Origin: Rhabditophanes sp. KR3021
Lineage: Eukaryota; Nematoda; Chromadorea; Rhabditida; Alloionematidae
Reading direction: 5' to 3'
Assembly (NCBI GenBank): GCA_963281155.1
Contig: CAUJLY010000006.1
Span: forward strand, 8,928,001-8,992,000
Length of the DNA: 64,000 bases
The notes under the pieces are model-generated. The model had not been told where the DNA came from, did no database searches, and saw nothing but the letters and a program-made list of their open reading frames with translations. Both the position numbers and the translations under genes were made by a program. Within the stretch, counting starts at the first letter, position 1, and each line of letters starts with the position of its first letter. Below, piece by piece: positions 24,984 to 37,934 of this stretch.

Positions 24984-25542
24984 ATTTTTCAATTGAATAT
25001 TTTAACAGACAATCTTATCCTTTTATACACATTTTGAGCACTTTTATACCTCATTAATATGCAACCATCAATCATACATTCAATGGGTTGACTACAACCA
25101 CTTAACTATTGGAAGTTTTTTTTCGATTTACATTCATAAGCTTGATCTTTCAAACAAACTTTTAAATCTTTTTATTTTGTTTAAAAAAACATCGACATTG
25201 ATGGTGTAAGTAAACATAACTAAATATTATGCACTGTCAACTAGGATTTTAGTTATTTTAAAAGGATGATAAAATTCTAGACCATTATAGGCTTCGTTTT
25301 CAAAGTTTACTTTACAATTTAAAATGTTCCTTTGTTTATTTATGGGGTAAGTTATCTATAGGAGCACATTACTATTACAAACAAGTTTTGTCTGAATAAA
25401 TACAATTTGGCAACTTTTGGGATTTATTTTTAGTATTAACAAATATTATTTCACCAAATTGTTGCAAAACATGGGAACTTATTTGTATTTTGGATGCTAG
25501 TAAGTGGATTTGTATTTTTAATAAAGGTTTCTATTTTAGTTG
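24984..25542. other. Intergenic between the two SDR copies
   Basis: About 560 bp of AT-rich DNA holding the TATA-like motif of the intact SDR copy and the 3' flank of the broken copy. Nothing else seen. Confidence 0.55.
25020..25027 (-). promoter_or_regulatory. TATA-box-like TATAAAAG of the SDR gene
   Basis: TATAAAAG on the minus strand lies 37 nt before the SDR start codon, leaving room for a very short leader. A second TATAAAAG-like match sits just upstream of it. Position fits a core promoter; function not shown. Confidence 0.45.
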
Positions 25543-26443
25543 TTAGTAAGTGGAGGAGTTAAATTGGAAAGCTTCTTTGACGCAAAAACCTCCGTCACAT
25601 ACGTGATTTGCTCCTGTAATGAAGGAACCGTCCGAACTTGCTAAAAATAAAATATGATTTGCACATTCTTCGGTAGTTCCGATTTTTCCTAAGAGGATAA
25701 GTTTTTAAAAAATTGTCTCATCATGTCAATTCCTTCGTCGTCATTAGCAAGCTTGCCATGTTCTTTGGCAACAAATTTGCCCAAAATGGGTGTATCAATC
25801 AAGCCTGGATTGACAACATTTACTCTTATTCCATCACTTGACAAGACTCCAGCCATTGATCTAGAATACAAATCAAGCCCTGCCTTTGCGATTGCATAAA
25901 AAGTGGTGTTGGAATGCTAAATAATAAAAATAACAATCTCACGTAATAAATCACTTACACCAAAGGAAGCCCCAATGCTACTAACGTTTATGATGTTTCC
26001 CGTTGTTTCAAATGTGGAATAAATGCTTCCGTCATAAGGATAATAGATTTCAAATTGTTTTCAAAGATGTAATCATAATTTTTCAAATTTAACATGCTGT
26101 TATATAAATCCGGATGGCAAGGAACAGCGGCATTGTTAATCAAGATGTCGATTTTGCCAAAAGCCTCGAGAGTACGAGAGATGAGAGATTCAGCAGTTGA
26201 CTGGTGGCAAACATCGCCAGGAACTGAAATCATGTTTTTTCTGCTAATTCCTATTTGTTCTAAATTGTTTATAGCATCATTTAAAGTTGTCTCCGCTCTT
26301 CCATTAATAACAATTTTAGCCTTTTCATTGGCAAAGCGATAAGCACACTCTTGCCGATTCCAGATGATCCTCCTATTTAAAATAAAGTAATATCTAAAAA
26401 ACCTACCAGTCATAACAACAACTTTTCCTTCAAACCTGGACAT
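25543..26443 (-). pseudogene. Tandem SDR copy with three single-base frame breaks
   Basis: The exon plan copies its neighbour: exon 1 26407-26443 (37 nt, MSRFEGKVVVMTG), exon 2 25959-26372, exon 3 25543-25916. SDR motifs are visible: GSSGIG, ILINNAAVP in place of NNAG, NVSSIGASFG, FYAIAK with the active-site Tyr and Lys, VVNPGLIDTP, and SFITGANHVCDGGF. One base is missing at three places compared with the intact copy: after the GIGKSV segment (about 26350), at HLK-TTGNII (about 26010, in an A run) and at FFKK-LI (about 25700, in an A run). No nonsense substitution is seen in the correct frame. It is therefore either a young pseudogene or an intact gene carrying residual sequence errors. Protein identity to the neighbour is clear but moderate. 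Confidence 0.8.
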
Positions 26444-29400
26444 TAGTATAATGGCAACGTAATAAAAATTTATTAGAATATAATAAAAATTGATATTTAA
26501 AGAGCTTATATATTCCCAATTTATCCGACTCATCATCTTGGACACATACTACCATGAACTAATCACAAAATTACACAGCTTTTTTTCTCAAAAACGAGGA
26601 CATGATTGGCACTTTTAAATACTTTATCACTGTTAAATAATTTAATGGAAAAAAATCTTGGGTGTTCTCCCATATATCATTTACGCTACCTGTTTGATAT
26701 TATCAAATGGAATATGAAGCACTTACCAAAATTGTAATATATATGTATGTTAGCAAGAAATTGGTAATTTAGTGTTGCCTAATGTAATACATCTTTCTAA
26801 CGTTCATAAGACAGAAAAAACTTATTATTCATTTTTAAGATTTCTTAAAAAACGACTGAATATATGATTACAAGATGATGAATAGGTCCGTCTCTATTCC
26901 AAGGTTGAAGATAACGTCTCCCATCTTTGAAAGTTTTGATCAAAAAAAATTACCATATGTGTGGTCTAAATTAAAACCAATTATGCTTTTGATCATAATA
27001 TTTTTTAAATGCTTCATTAAAGTTTTCTTAATGTGTTTGCCAGATGTCTTGAAATAAAAAAGATAAATGAAAATATAATGGCACAACATATTTACAATTT
27101 TTTAAATGTCTCCTCTCAATTGAATAAAATTTTTGAGCATATTAGCTTTGAATCACGATTCCGTTGTGATTACATTTGAAACTAGTTTCAGCCAGAGACA
27201 ATGCTTGATTTGATCAATTCATGAGTAAGTTTTAAATCAAGATATGTTAATTATTTGGTTCAATCACATAAAATTGTTATTTTGTTGTCAGACTTTTATA
27301 ATCGAATCAAATCTGAGCTGCTTGTTATTTTGATAATCATTAAAAAAAGTTGAAACACATCCAAATTAAGCATTTGCGATCATCTGATTTTTGATAAAGT
27401 GTATTCGTAATAAAAAAAGATAATTTAGTGTGTTCAAAATAAGTTTTGCTCGTTTCAATCTTATTATGAACTATCAATGCTTTTAAATAGGCTCACCTTG
27501 AGAAATGATGATGACATGCCTAGCATTATCATGCAAATACACTGACAAATATTATATTTTTTACATTGAATTTTGTGAGCATCACCATGTTTTTTGACGA
27601 CACTTGCACCAAACGAAATATAAAGACATAAACTTTTATTGATGGTGACACGATCGTCACTTTCAAGTTTTAAAATTAATTTGAAACTAATAAAAATTGT
27701 CTATAATTTATTTGATTATGGTTACAAAAAAATAAGTAATTTGATTTGTTGGTAATGCACATCATTTTTGTGCTTGATTAATGGACTTTTGCATTTCATT
27801 AATTTGCAACAATAGTAAAATAGTATGGAGCTTAGTAAACAAATTAGTCAATAGAGATATTTTTAAATTTATTGGCTTGTTATTAATTCAAAATGTTCTA
27901 ATAAATTTTATTAAACTTAAAAATAGATAGACGTATATGTAAGTAAATAGGATATTATGTTTGATTTCCGAATTCAATAAATTCAAAAATAGAAAGGCTT
28001 TTCGGTAAATTTATACATCATCGTAAGGTTGATCAATTTGGTCAATTATGTATCATTGACCAATCAAATGCTTTTAGTCACAAGCTTTATTAGCGTGTAA
28101 ATAATTATTTGATTTATAACATGCCACCACGCGAACTAGTGTAATAATCTAACCTAGCCGCCGAATCTCATGACGTTGATCGTAAAAGTACTTTTCATTA
28201 TTATGTATACAAATAAATCAAAGAGATATGAGTAAAAGTGTCAAAGGCTATGTATTAATAGTTTAAGGAAATGTAGATGCTTTTTGAGACGTAAAGCGAC
28301 ACAAAATGCTGTATTCTAGATGGTATATGTTGCATGGCACGACGGCTTTATCTAATAAATTATTCTATTATAACCAAATTAATAGCACAACACTGTTACT
28401 CTTAATTTGATTCCCACCAAAATGTTAAAATGTTCTATCTAACAATTTCTTTATAAATAAATGATTGCATCAAAGTCGAGGTTACCAAATTCCTTTTTTA
28501 TCAAATACATCTATTTAGTGTAACCATTATGTATAAAAAATATTTCTTTAAACTTTGTTATATCCATTCTTTCTTTTTAAATCTTGTTCGACAAACAATT
28601 CTTTTGAAAACGTATCCATTCTTAGATCAAACCAAATTTTGCATACTTTATATCAACTCAATACAGACAAAATCTTTTTTGTTTTTGTTTGCCTGTAGTT
28701 GATTTCATTTAGAAGAAGGTAAAAGGTAAGGTTTGTCTTGAGTGCCGCGAAGTGCATCTTTTCAGTGAATAACTAGTTGTATCTATTACGTACAGAATAT
28801 ATCGTTTATTTATCTATCTATCCATTTTGAATAATACCCATTTGTATAAACTATATACTACTACACTTTCTTAACATTTTGTAGCTTTTCTTAATTATGA
28901 GACGATTGAAGTTTATTGAAGAAGTTATTTAAAAAAGGAACATATTTTTTTGCTCATTTTATTCGTGAGTATTAGGACAAATAAATTATTGTAATAATGA
29001 AATTAATAGTCACGCTCACATCACAAGTACTTTTTACATTTCTCATTTTTTGCCTGAAAAAAGTAGTTGACCAAAATGTTTATCAATTCCTTTTAATAGA
29101 TTTATATATATTCATAAATGAACTACATTTTGTGTCTGGATAGAGTTTGTAAATGATATAAACACTTATCAGTCTGAGCAATTGGTCTCGTCTCTTAAAC
29201 AGCATCTTAACGAAAGTCTTTACATATCAATTGTTTTTACATGTTTATATGTATTGAGAATTGTTTTTAACAATTAATTTATCATAATTAACCTGTTAGA
29301 GGTTGCCTTCAACATTCATTTTTTCCGATTAACGTTATCACCAATTTTGTAAGAATGTGGTTTTATAAAACTTGAACTTTTGATAGTGATCCATCAATTT

Positions 29401-30479
29401 GTGCGAGAAATTGCTCAAGCACCTTGTCATAAAATGACCGACGCAATTAAACGGAACTTGTTTTAAAGGGGTTGTTAGGTTTCCAATAGGTATATAAGGT
29501 GTTCCTTTCTAAATGCTAACATCATTGTCTTCACTTTTATCAACATTCCTTTTCTTATATCAATTGTATTTTTTGATTTTCTAATATGTACTAATGCACT
29601 ATTCAATGCTGAATAATACAATTACAGTGATAATATATAAGAAATATACTAATAAAAATACAGCATCCCAAGTTGATGTTTGAATTGTATATGTATATAC
29701 ATTTACTCACATAGATAGAACATGTTTTTTTATCGTTCTATCATCAATGTTCGATCATACAACTACAATATTTCACAATTCATGAAGCACTCCTCAAACT
29801 ACTAAGAAGAATGGTATAATTTTTTATTCTTTCACAATCATATTAATATAATAAATATATTTAAAATGGTTTGGGGAGGCTTTGTGGGGCAAATAATTGC
29901 ATTGAATCTCTTTTTGTACTTTTTTGCAAATTATTTTATATGAGCCAAGCTTAATAATTTAATAATGCATATAATTCATTTTATTGGAAATGGAAGGAAG
30001 ATATTATTGAATTTATTAAATTACCCATCTAATATTCCTTTTTATTTTACATAATATTCATTTTTATATTATCTAATATTCATTTTTATACTACCATTCA
30101 TACTTTAAAACAAATTTCGATTTATTTCATTTTGATACAATTGGATAGGAAAGGATTGTATTTAATCAAAAACACAACGATACCAAGTATGATTTTATTA
30201 GTGAAAAAATGGTAAATGTCGAGTCTGTCACATCAATAAGGTCGTGTACATGCAAGAAACAATATTTAAATAAAAATACGTTAAAATAAGAGGGATAAAA
30301 TATTTGATAATAATATGCAAATTTTAGCCCATTTTATTCCATTTTACGATTATTTGTCATCGCCATTTTATTATATTTATTTTAACTTATTCTTCACTCC
30401 TTTTCAGATTATCGGACTAGGTGTTTAGAATAAAAAACAACAAATATTCCGTTTTTTATTGTTATACAAACTGAAAACT
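26444..30479. other. Gene-poor region with a small tandem repeat
   Basis: About 4 kb of AT-rich DNA between divergent genes. I see no supported coding exon; 26875-27057 is a short chance frame. A degenerate tandem repeat lies at 30029-30102. TTTTCAG at 30401-30407 may be an acceptor in the neprilysin 5' leader. Confidence 0.55.
30029..30102. repeat. Degenerate tandem repeat, unit about 24 bp
   Basis: Three imperfect copies built on TAATATTCATTTTTATATTA, including CTAATATTCC, ATAATATTCATTTTTAT and CTAATATTCATTTTTAT. It is AT-rich and gene-free. Confidence 0.6.
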
Positions 30480-32735
30480 ATGATTTCAAACTTGATAATA
30501 TTGGCTCTTGTTGGGGTATCTTTTTCTATGATACCAACGGCATCTAGAAAAGCGTTTAATGAAAAGACAGGAATTAGTTTTTCTGAGGGATATTTAAAAG
30601 CTTCCGAATTGTTTAGAACTTCTATTAATGATTCTGTTAATCCTTGTGATGATTTTTATGATTTCGCTTGTGGAAAGTGGATTACTGACAATGAAATTCC
30701 CGATGATTTGACTTCTTATGGTAGATTTTCAGAATTGAGAGAGAAGGTGTCTGAGGAGATGAAACGTAAGTGTGCAATTAATTGATAAGATAAATGTAAT
30801 ATTTTAGAATTATATGAAACTCCATCCGAGTCAGATTCCAAGACTGTTGCCGGACTCAAGCAGATCTACAAAACTTGCATGGACATGAAGACTCTTTCAA
30901 AGACTGGATTCAAAGCAATGATGGTAGAAATTGAAAACTTTGGATATTGGCCAATTATCCATGGAAACAAATGGAAGGAAGAGCAATTTGATTTAACCGA
31001 GATTCTCGTCAACATCGCCCAATCACGCTCAATTGACATCTTCCTAGAACTTTATGTCTCCCAAGACCAGAAAAACGTATCTCGCCGTATGCTCCATGTC
31101 GATCAAGGAAATCTAGGACTTGGATCGAGTTCAAGAGATTATTTTTTGAACAGAGACAAATATGTTCGTCAAATGACGGCCTATCGCCATTACCTTATCA
31201 CCAAGATCATGATGGTTGCTGAAGATGCTGGATCCAGCAGAACCAGAGAAGAAATCGTTGCCGATGTAGACGCAATGCTTGTCTTTGAAACTGAATTTGC
31301 CAAAATCCTTATTCCAGACGATGAAAGAAGAAACTTCACTGAAATGTACAACATCATTAAGATGAACGATTTAAATACACTCGTCCCGATTGTTGACTGG
31401 ATGAAGTACTTTAGAGCCATCACCCCATTTGATATGCATCATTATCTTGACTCAAACCCAGATATGATTGCCACTGACTTGTCTATGTTCGCAAGATTGG
31501 TTATATTGTTGAGAAATACTGATGCTCGGGTATTAACCAATTACATCATTAATAGATACACCGCTTCATGGAACATGCAATTAGATGAAAGATATGAGGA
31601 CATTCAGCAAGACTTTTTGAAAGAGTTCCTAGGAAAAAAGAACAAGTCCCCCAGATGGAAGGAATGCAGTGCATCTGCTAGTGCTAAGATGCCGTATGCC
31701 AGTGGAGCCATGTACGTCAATGCTCACTTCAACGACGCTGACAAAGCAGCTGCCATGGAGATGATTGTTGACATCAAATTTGCTATGAAACAAATTTTAG
31801 AATCAAATGATTGGATGGATCAAACAACGAAAGCCTACGCTATTGAAAAACTAAAGGAAATGATGCCTTTGATCGGTTATCCTGAATTTGTTAAAAATAA
31901 TACCGCTTTAAATGAATATTATGAAGGATTAGAGTTTGAAAAAAGTGATACTTATTCTGAAATGGTTCATAAGCTTACTACTTGGTCTCAACATAAAGCT
32001 TTTAGAAGAGTATTAGAACCTGTTGATAGAGAAGACTTTGGAATTAGTTCTGCTGTTGTTAATGCTTTTTATAGTTCTACCAAGAATGCCATTACCTTCC
32101 CCGCTGCCATCCTTCAGCCTAACTTCTTTTCGTCCACTTTCCCAAAGGCTGTCAACTATGGAGGAATCGGCGCTGTTATTGGACACGAGATTACCCATGG
32201 GTAAGGGAATAAAATACGTAATAATTATTAATAAAATTCATTTAGATTCGATGATCAAGGAAGTCAATTTGACAAATTAGGAAGCTTAGCCAATTGGTGG
32301 GATGCCCAAACTCAAGTTGAATTCAAAGACAGAACAAAATGCATAATCGACCAATACTCTGCCTATGAAGTTCCAGACACCGGCTTGAAAGTTAATGGAA
32401 AGTTGACTCAAGGAGAAAACATCGCCGATAATGGAGGCCTAAAAGGAGCCTATAAAAGTTACCGCAACTACATAAAAAAACTTGGACACGAAGAAGAACG
32501 TATCCCAGGATTTGAAAAATACACCAACGACCAAATCTTTTTCATGTCATACGCGCAAACTTGGTGTGGAAAAGCTAAACCACAAAGTGTAATCAGACAA
32601 ATCCTCGGAGATCCCCATTCTCCAATGAGATTCCGTGTCAATGGAGTCGTCGTAAATCAACCTGACTTCGCTGCCTCTTTCAAATGTCCTATCGGATCAC
32701 CAATGAATCCAGGAAAACGTTGCAACGTTTGGTAA
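30480..32735 (+). CDS. Neprilysin-like M13 zinc metallopeptidase, probably secreted
   Basis: Three exons: 30480-30765, 30808-32200 and 32246-32735 (introns of 42 and 45 nt), about 722 residues. The protein begins with a signal peptide (MISNLIILALVGVSFSM) rather than the cytosolic tail and anchor of typical neprilysins. M13 signatures follow: VNPCDDFYDFACGKW near the N-terminus, NAFYSSTKNAITFPAAILQP, the zinc site HEITH (about residues 555-559), ENIADNGGLKGAY supplying the third zinc ligand, FFMSYAQTWC, and the C-terminal CNVW. All catalytic residues are present. The family cleaves small extracellular peptides such as neuropeptides on the N-side of hydrophobic residues; the substrate here is unknown. 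The start ATG at 30480 was chosen because it opens the signal peptide. AATAAA at 32904-32909 could end the transcript. Confidence 0.95.
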
Positions 32736-33567
32736 CCAGAACTTTAGGCTTTCTTCTTTAATAATTTCTTATATTCCTCTTTTGTATGTATTTTCTAAAT
32801 GAATTTCAATAATAATATTATTTAAGATGACTCCGAGCAAATTGCTTTTTCGACTAAAAACTGTCTGTAATATTGTAGGACTTTTTTATCAATTAATTTC
32901 TTTAATAAATACATTTTCGTAAATACTTTCATAAATTAATCTCCTTAGTGAAACACATAAACCCATAAAGTTGTTATTTTAGTTAAATCCATTCATCAAT
33001 TAAAGGTTTTAATAAAATACATTCATAAATTATTTGTTTTAATAAAATCCATTCATAAATCTTCATTTCTATTTTTGAAACAACCATGAAATAAACAAGA
33101 CCTATCAAATATATTTGATCTTTTGAAGTCTAAACTTTGTTGCAGACTATAATTTATGAGGAAGTAAAAATACATCTTAGGTCCATTCCAATTAAAAACA
33201 GGTATTAATTGTATTAATTGTAATTGGTGAATTTTGATTTTTTGACGTATTGTTTCAACTAATTAAATTCAAATAGAAAAAAAACATGGCAGTTGTTAAA
33301 CTCTAAAAACAAGCTTTTTAATGACCAACTTCGAACGAACAAGAAATAATAAGTGAATATAGTTGACGTCAACTTGATGTAAACAATTTGTACTTTTGAG
33401 CACAATACGATTAAATCTTAATGATCTAATAAAACATTCATAATCTCCTAAAATAACCTTCACCAAAAATATATGATTCAATATAAGTATTTTTTGATTT
33501 TATCAAATTACGGGGTTCAATTTATTATACTTTTATTAAATCGTTTAGTTATTACATTTTTGTTTAT
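32736..33567. other. Intergenic between convergent genes, with a tandem repeat
   Basis: Spacer between the neprilysin gene and the collagen gene, which converge. It contains the 3' UTR of neprilysin and an AT-rich tandem repeat at 32905-33065. No other gene seen. Confidence 0.55.
32905..33065. repeat. Imperfect AT-rich tandem repeat, unit about 30 bp
   Basis: Successive copies share a core like TTTTAATAAAATCCATTCAT followed by AAAT. The best-kept copies are at about 33008-33062; earlier copies (32905-33000) are more diverged. It begins at the AATAAA used as the likely poly(A) signal of the neprilysin gene, so it may be part of its 3' flank. Confidence 0.6.
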
Positions 33568-34650
33568 TTAATTAAACCAAAGATATTCACCATTATTATT
33601 AGCTGTAGCTGGAACTTCACTTGGAGGAACGGATGATGGAATAGCAACTGGACGAGTTCTAGGAGGAGGTTGATATGATTCTTGTTGAACTGGTGGAAGA
33701 GGAGCTCTGATAGCTACTTGGGGAGTGGGAATTCTACTTTCATAATTGTTAGTTGTGATTGGAGCAGGGATGGATGTTTTTGGTTGTTGTTTGTTTTCTT
33801 GGATGCGATCACGATTCTCACAGTGAGAACATGACCCTGCATTACCGGGGTTTCCTGGGATACCTGGACTTCCTGGTAATCCGAGATTTCCGGGTGGCCC
33901 TCTTTCTCCTGGACTTCCTCTGATTCCAACGATGCCAACAATTCCTGGATTTCCGTCTCTACCTCTGTTTCCGGTTGGTCCACGAGGGCCAACACGACCA
34001 CTAGGTCCAGGTGGTCCAGGTGGAGCACCATTTAACACTCTTCCGCGGTTTCCTCTGATTCCCTGAGGTCCTGGTAATCCTGGTTCTCCTCTCATTCCGA
34101 TAGAACCTGGTGGCCCTGGTCTATTATCTTCTCCAGCTTTTCCTGGTCTTCCAGATCTTCCCGGCAAACCACGGTGTCCTTTTGGACCTGGAATTCCTGG
34201 TGGTCCAGGGGCTCCAACTGGACATTTTTGACAACTATTCGATCCAGCTTCAGGTGCAGGGAGGTAAACTCCATTTTTACCGTTCAAACCGCTTCTTCCT
34301 GGATTTCCATCACTTCCATCTTTTCCATTGGCTCCTTTCGGGCCTCTTGGGCCAGGACCTCCTTGAGTGCACGCACAGCAAGCTCCATTGTTAGAAAACC
34401 CATTTTGAGCCTCATACCCTCCATTATATCCAGAAGCTCTGGGTTGTCTTGGCCCAGCTATGTCCATATCAACCATTTGTCTCCAAACATCTCTAGACTT
34501 AATCTTGCACAACTCCACATTTGCCAAAATCAATGAGTTCTTTCTTTGAAAGTTCTCGTAAGCAATGGGCAAGGTAATGGCAACTGCTAAAAATATAACG
34601 GTAGAAGTTATAGAAGCAACTACAGTAGCTTCACGATAAGCTATCTTCAT
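33568..34650 (-). CDS. Nematode cuticle collagen
   Basis: A single exon of about 360 residues read from the ATG at 34650 (the frame is open further upstream, but this Met starts the conserved block). Residues 1-50 match the nematode cuticle-collagen N-terminal domain, MKIAYREATVVASI then a hydrophobic stretch (VIFLAVAITLPIAY) that serves as signal anchor. A Cys-containing segment (NGACCACTQGG) precedes Gly-X-Y blocks: a short one near residue 100, and a longer one from CPVGAPGPPG to the SCSHC cluster, with small interruptions (EDNRPGPPG, NGAPPGPPG). Cys pairs flank the triple-helical blocks as in the family and should form inter-chain disulfides. A Pro-rich non-collagen tail ends the chain. 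It is expected in the extracellular cuticle. This gene is the clearest taxonomic marker of the window. Confidence 0.95.
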   Translation of the reverse strand: MKIAYREATVVASITSTVIFLAVAITLPIAYENFQRKNSLILANVELCKIKSRDVWRQMVDMDIAGPRQPRASGYNGGYEAQNGFSNNGACCACTQGGPGPRGPKGANGKDGSDGNPGRSGLNGKNGVYLPAPEAGSNSCQKCPVGAPGPPGIPGPKGHRGLPGRSGRPGKAGEDNRPGPPGSIGMRGEPGLPGPQGIRGNRGRVLNGAPPGPPGPSGRVGPRGPTGNRGRDGNPGIVGIVGIRGSPGERGPPGNLGLPGSPGIPGNPGNAGSCSHCENRDRIQENKQQPKTSIPAPITTNNYESRIPTPQVAIRAPLPPVQQESYQPPPRTRPVAIPSSVPPSEVPATANNNGEYLWFN

Positions 34651-34914
34651 TTCTTTTTTAGATAGACACAAAATATAATCAAACAACTAAAGTATTGTAA
34701 AGAACTAAAGTTGCGTTTTAAGTATTTTATTCGGTAAAAAATGTAACCTCTAATTAGGTCAACGTTAGCCTTTTAATTCGTATAAATGTTTTCCTTGTCA
34801 TTTATATAAATGTTAAAATGGTTTATTTGGTAATGTGGAGCAGAAAAAAGAATAACCTAATTATTTAAGATATATGCGTGTAACCAAAAAAAGTTTAATA
34901 CAATATGTACATGT

Positions 34915-36858
34915 TTATAATGGGATGGGAGAAGAGTAGCATGCGTCGAGATATCCATTGGCAAATTCTCTGATAATTGAGCGATCTGGGATTTTTTGTG
35001 ACATACCATACAGCGCTGCCGCTCCTTCTAGTTTTGCAAAAGGATTGCTAACAATCTCGGCTACTGCCAGACGACAGCATGCCAAGAAATCTTCGGCAAC
35101 GTTGTTCTTAGTATGATTTAGGGTGACCATTAAGTGCACACCTGATGGAAATTGCAAAGATGTCAAATACCATCCATTTTCTTCCAAGATATGATGGAAA
35201 CGATGAATGTCAACAACAGTCGATGTCAAACTAACAATACAAACATCTGAAGCACCTTGTAATTCCAACTCTGGTATCGCTTTAATTCTATAATAAAAAA
35301 GTTGATTGTTAAAAGGATGCAAAAATAATAGTATAGTTACCCATCTCGTATCTTTCTAGTGGTATCTACGACAGCTTTACTTGTTTGTTGGTACTTATCT
35401 TTTCCGTAGTACAATAGCGAAGACCAAGCTAATGCTATATTTAACCCCGATCTACTGCCTTCCATTGTGGCTGATGCATAGATGCCTCCTTGCCAATTCG
35501 TATCACAAAAGTACTGATAATGAATAAGGTCTTTGTTTCGATACAGGACTACCGAGTTTCCTTTAGGGGCTAAGCCATACTTGTGGGTGTCGGCGGAAAT
35601 GCTCGTGACTCCTGCTACACGGAAGTCCCATGGCTTAATTCCGTAGCTGTTTTCATCAATAAATGGTAAGATAAAACCACCACAACACGCATCAACATGG
35701 ACAGGAACTTTGTATTTTAATCCCAACTCCGCAATTCCTTCAATATCGTCAATTGTGCCAAAAGGAAAACTTGGAGCAGAGCCAACTAACATTGCGGTAT
35801 TTGACGTAATCGCAGCTTTCATCTTTCTTAAGTCAACTTTGAACGTATTGTTGTCAACTGGAATTAAAATTAACTTCATTCTGAATAGTTCGGCTGCTTT
35901 AATAAAGGCAGCGTGAACTGATGTTGGGACGATCCTGCAATATAGTTTAGATAAAACAACTTGATACCAGCTTATACTTACATCTCCGGAAAGAGAACAC
36001 CTTTCTCAAGAGCTTTGTTTCGGTACGTCATGCAAGCTAACAAAATTGACATCGTTCCACCAGTGGACATTGAACCACAACTTTGTTCATCTCCATTCAT
36101 TAAAGAACAGCACATTCTTATAACTTCAGCTTCCATTTTTCTTACTCCAGGGAATAATTTTGGCCACAATGGATTAGAATAAGCAAACTTAGCAAATATC
36201 TCTTGATAAAGCGCTAATTCTTCAGCATCCGACTCGTTACTAAAAACAGCCCCCGAAACGCGTCCATTCAGATATTGGGGTGTTTCTTTAAATTACAAAA
36301 TATTAGAACACGTCACTTTTATCATCAACTTACTGAAGTTTACATAATTTTGCAAATAGTCAAGTAAATCCGCTTTACTTCTGCCATGACAAGGTATTTC
36401 ATCCAAGAATAAACCCGTTTTGTCCACTTTGTGAATAGTTTCAATGAGATCAGCATTGACCTTGCTAATTTCGTTCTAAAATTAATTCCATTGTTTGTAA
36501 TGAATTTGTGTCCACTTACCTCAATCTTATTCCGAACCAAGGGAATCCGGCGGATTTGTTTAAAAACAAATTTACCAATCCTCGTACTTAAAGCTAAACG
36601 AATGAATGAATAAACAGAACAAATGGCAAACATACGAATATCATGATTCAAGCAATTTTTAAATTGACACATTATCCATGCAATGGAACCTGCCAACAAG
36701 ACCAAACTAATCTTGCTAATATCTTGAAAATGTGCATCGAATTCAAGACTAACTTCTTGGTATTGAGTATAAAAAAAGCTTATGAAGGACATGTTGGTTT
36801 GAGAGTAATTTGTAGATATGTTTGTAGGTTGATTTGTTTTGAAATAATATTCAGTCAT
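34915..36858 (-). CDS. Sphingosine-1-phosphate lyase
   Basis: Five exons (36520-36858, 36334-36475, 35982-36285, 35341-35934, 34915-35287), about 583 residues. A membrane span near the N-terminus (ISLVLLAGSIAWIMCQF) anchors the enzyme in the ER. Conserved family blocks: GRVSGAVF, NPLWPKLFPGVRKMEAEVIRM, TGGTMSILLACMTYR, VDACCGGFILPF, the PLP lysine in SADTHKYGLAPKG (about Lys380), and WQGGIYASATMEGSR, then the C-terminal ALYGMSQKIPDRSI. It cleaves sphingosine 1-phosphate to hexadecenal and phosphoethanolamine, the exit step of sphingolipid breakdown. All catalytic motifs are intact and every intron is short (36-55 nt). The length is close to the usual 560-590. Confidence 0.95.
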
Positions 36859-37934
36859 TAATATAATTCAGAAAAAGTGTTTAATGAATACAAGTATATG
36901 TATATTTGTATTTATGTTAAGTTGTGGTTTGGTGATGCTATAGAATATACTACTTCAGGATTCAAATTTCTTCCAGTATAAGTATGTCAAAAAATGAATT
37001 TAGTATGATCCAAGGAACTACAATACTCGACTTTTGGTGATTAAAATATATTGTTATCATTATCATCATATTCACATCATAACGAAATCAAAGCAACGTT
37101 GCAATAAAATACAACTAATCTATTTACAACAGCTTATCAAACTATTCAGCTGCTTCATACAACCTCTTTGGCTTTAATTCAATTAAAGTGATAAGAAAAA
37201 AGTGTTAACACTTTTTAGAATACGGAAAAAGTGGTATGTGATGTGTTGTGCAAGAAAAAGAAAAAAGTGTTGTGATAACAGTAAGACATTTTTGTAATTC
37301 AGGATCAAGCTAAACATATTTTTAGGTAAAACATAAAAAATACACATACTTAATGTTTTTTCATTGAAATGCTTTATGTCAATTGACGAGTAATCTGGGG
37401 GGAATGAATTTATGCATATATGACGACCTATGGACATTCTTTATATACAACAAATGTTTAAAAATATATAACATAGAACAAATAAACACTCCTTTCCGAA
37501 CTTTGCTAAATCTTTTAATCTTATACTACAAATTAATCACAAAAAAACTTTCTATTAATTATGAGTCATCAGCACATATAATAAATAAATACATTTTTAT
37601 TCCTCTAATATGTAAATAAAAAAAGACAGCATAAAGTACGTCATTAAAAATTAATTTTTCACAATATGTTAACATTTTTGCAGACTTTTTGTTATCTCTA
37701 TAATTGGAGATCATCATCGTGAGTAATAGTTGGAAGAATTGACTAAGTCGAATCCTTCAATCAGACACAAAAATATCATATCTTTTTCTCTTATGATACA
37801 CAAATGTGATCATAATTAGTTGTGATCTTTAGCTCAAAGTGAATAATATTTGAAGATGATGTCACTATTTCTGACAACAAAAAGGTATAATAAATAACCA
37901 AGTTAAAAGTGGAAAAGTTTTATTTGACAAAAGA
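36859..37934. other. Intergenic, no gene seen
   Basis: About 1.1 kb upstream of the lyase start and downstream of the next minus-strand gene. Short chance frames only (37183-37437, 37383-37619). No clear promoter motif recognised. Confidence 0.5.

Noticed and set aside
10099..26443. Stop-codon reassignment as the cause of broken frames
   Set aside because: The breaks need frame changes, not readthrough, and TAA, TAG and TGA all end intact genes or frames in the window (TAG for chitinase, TAA for neprilysin, lyase and channel, TGA for the gene at 93-296).
33714..34536. Frames overlapping the collagen gene on both strands
   Set aside because: They arise from the repetitive Gly-Pro coding sequence read in other frames.
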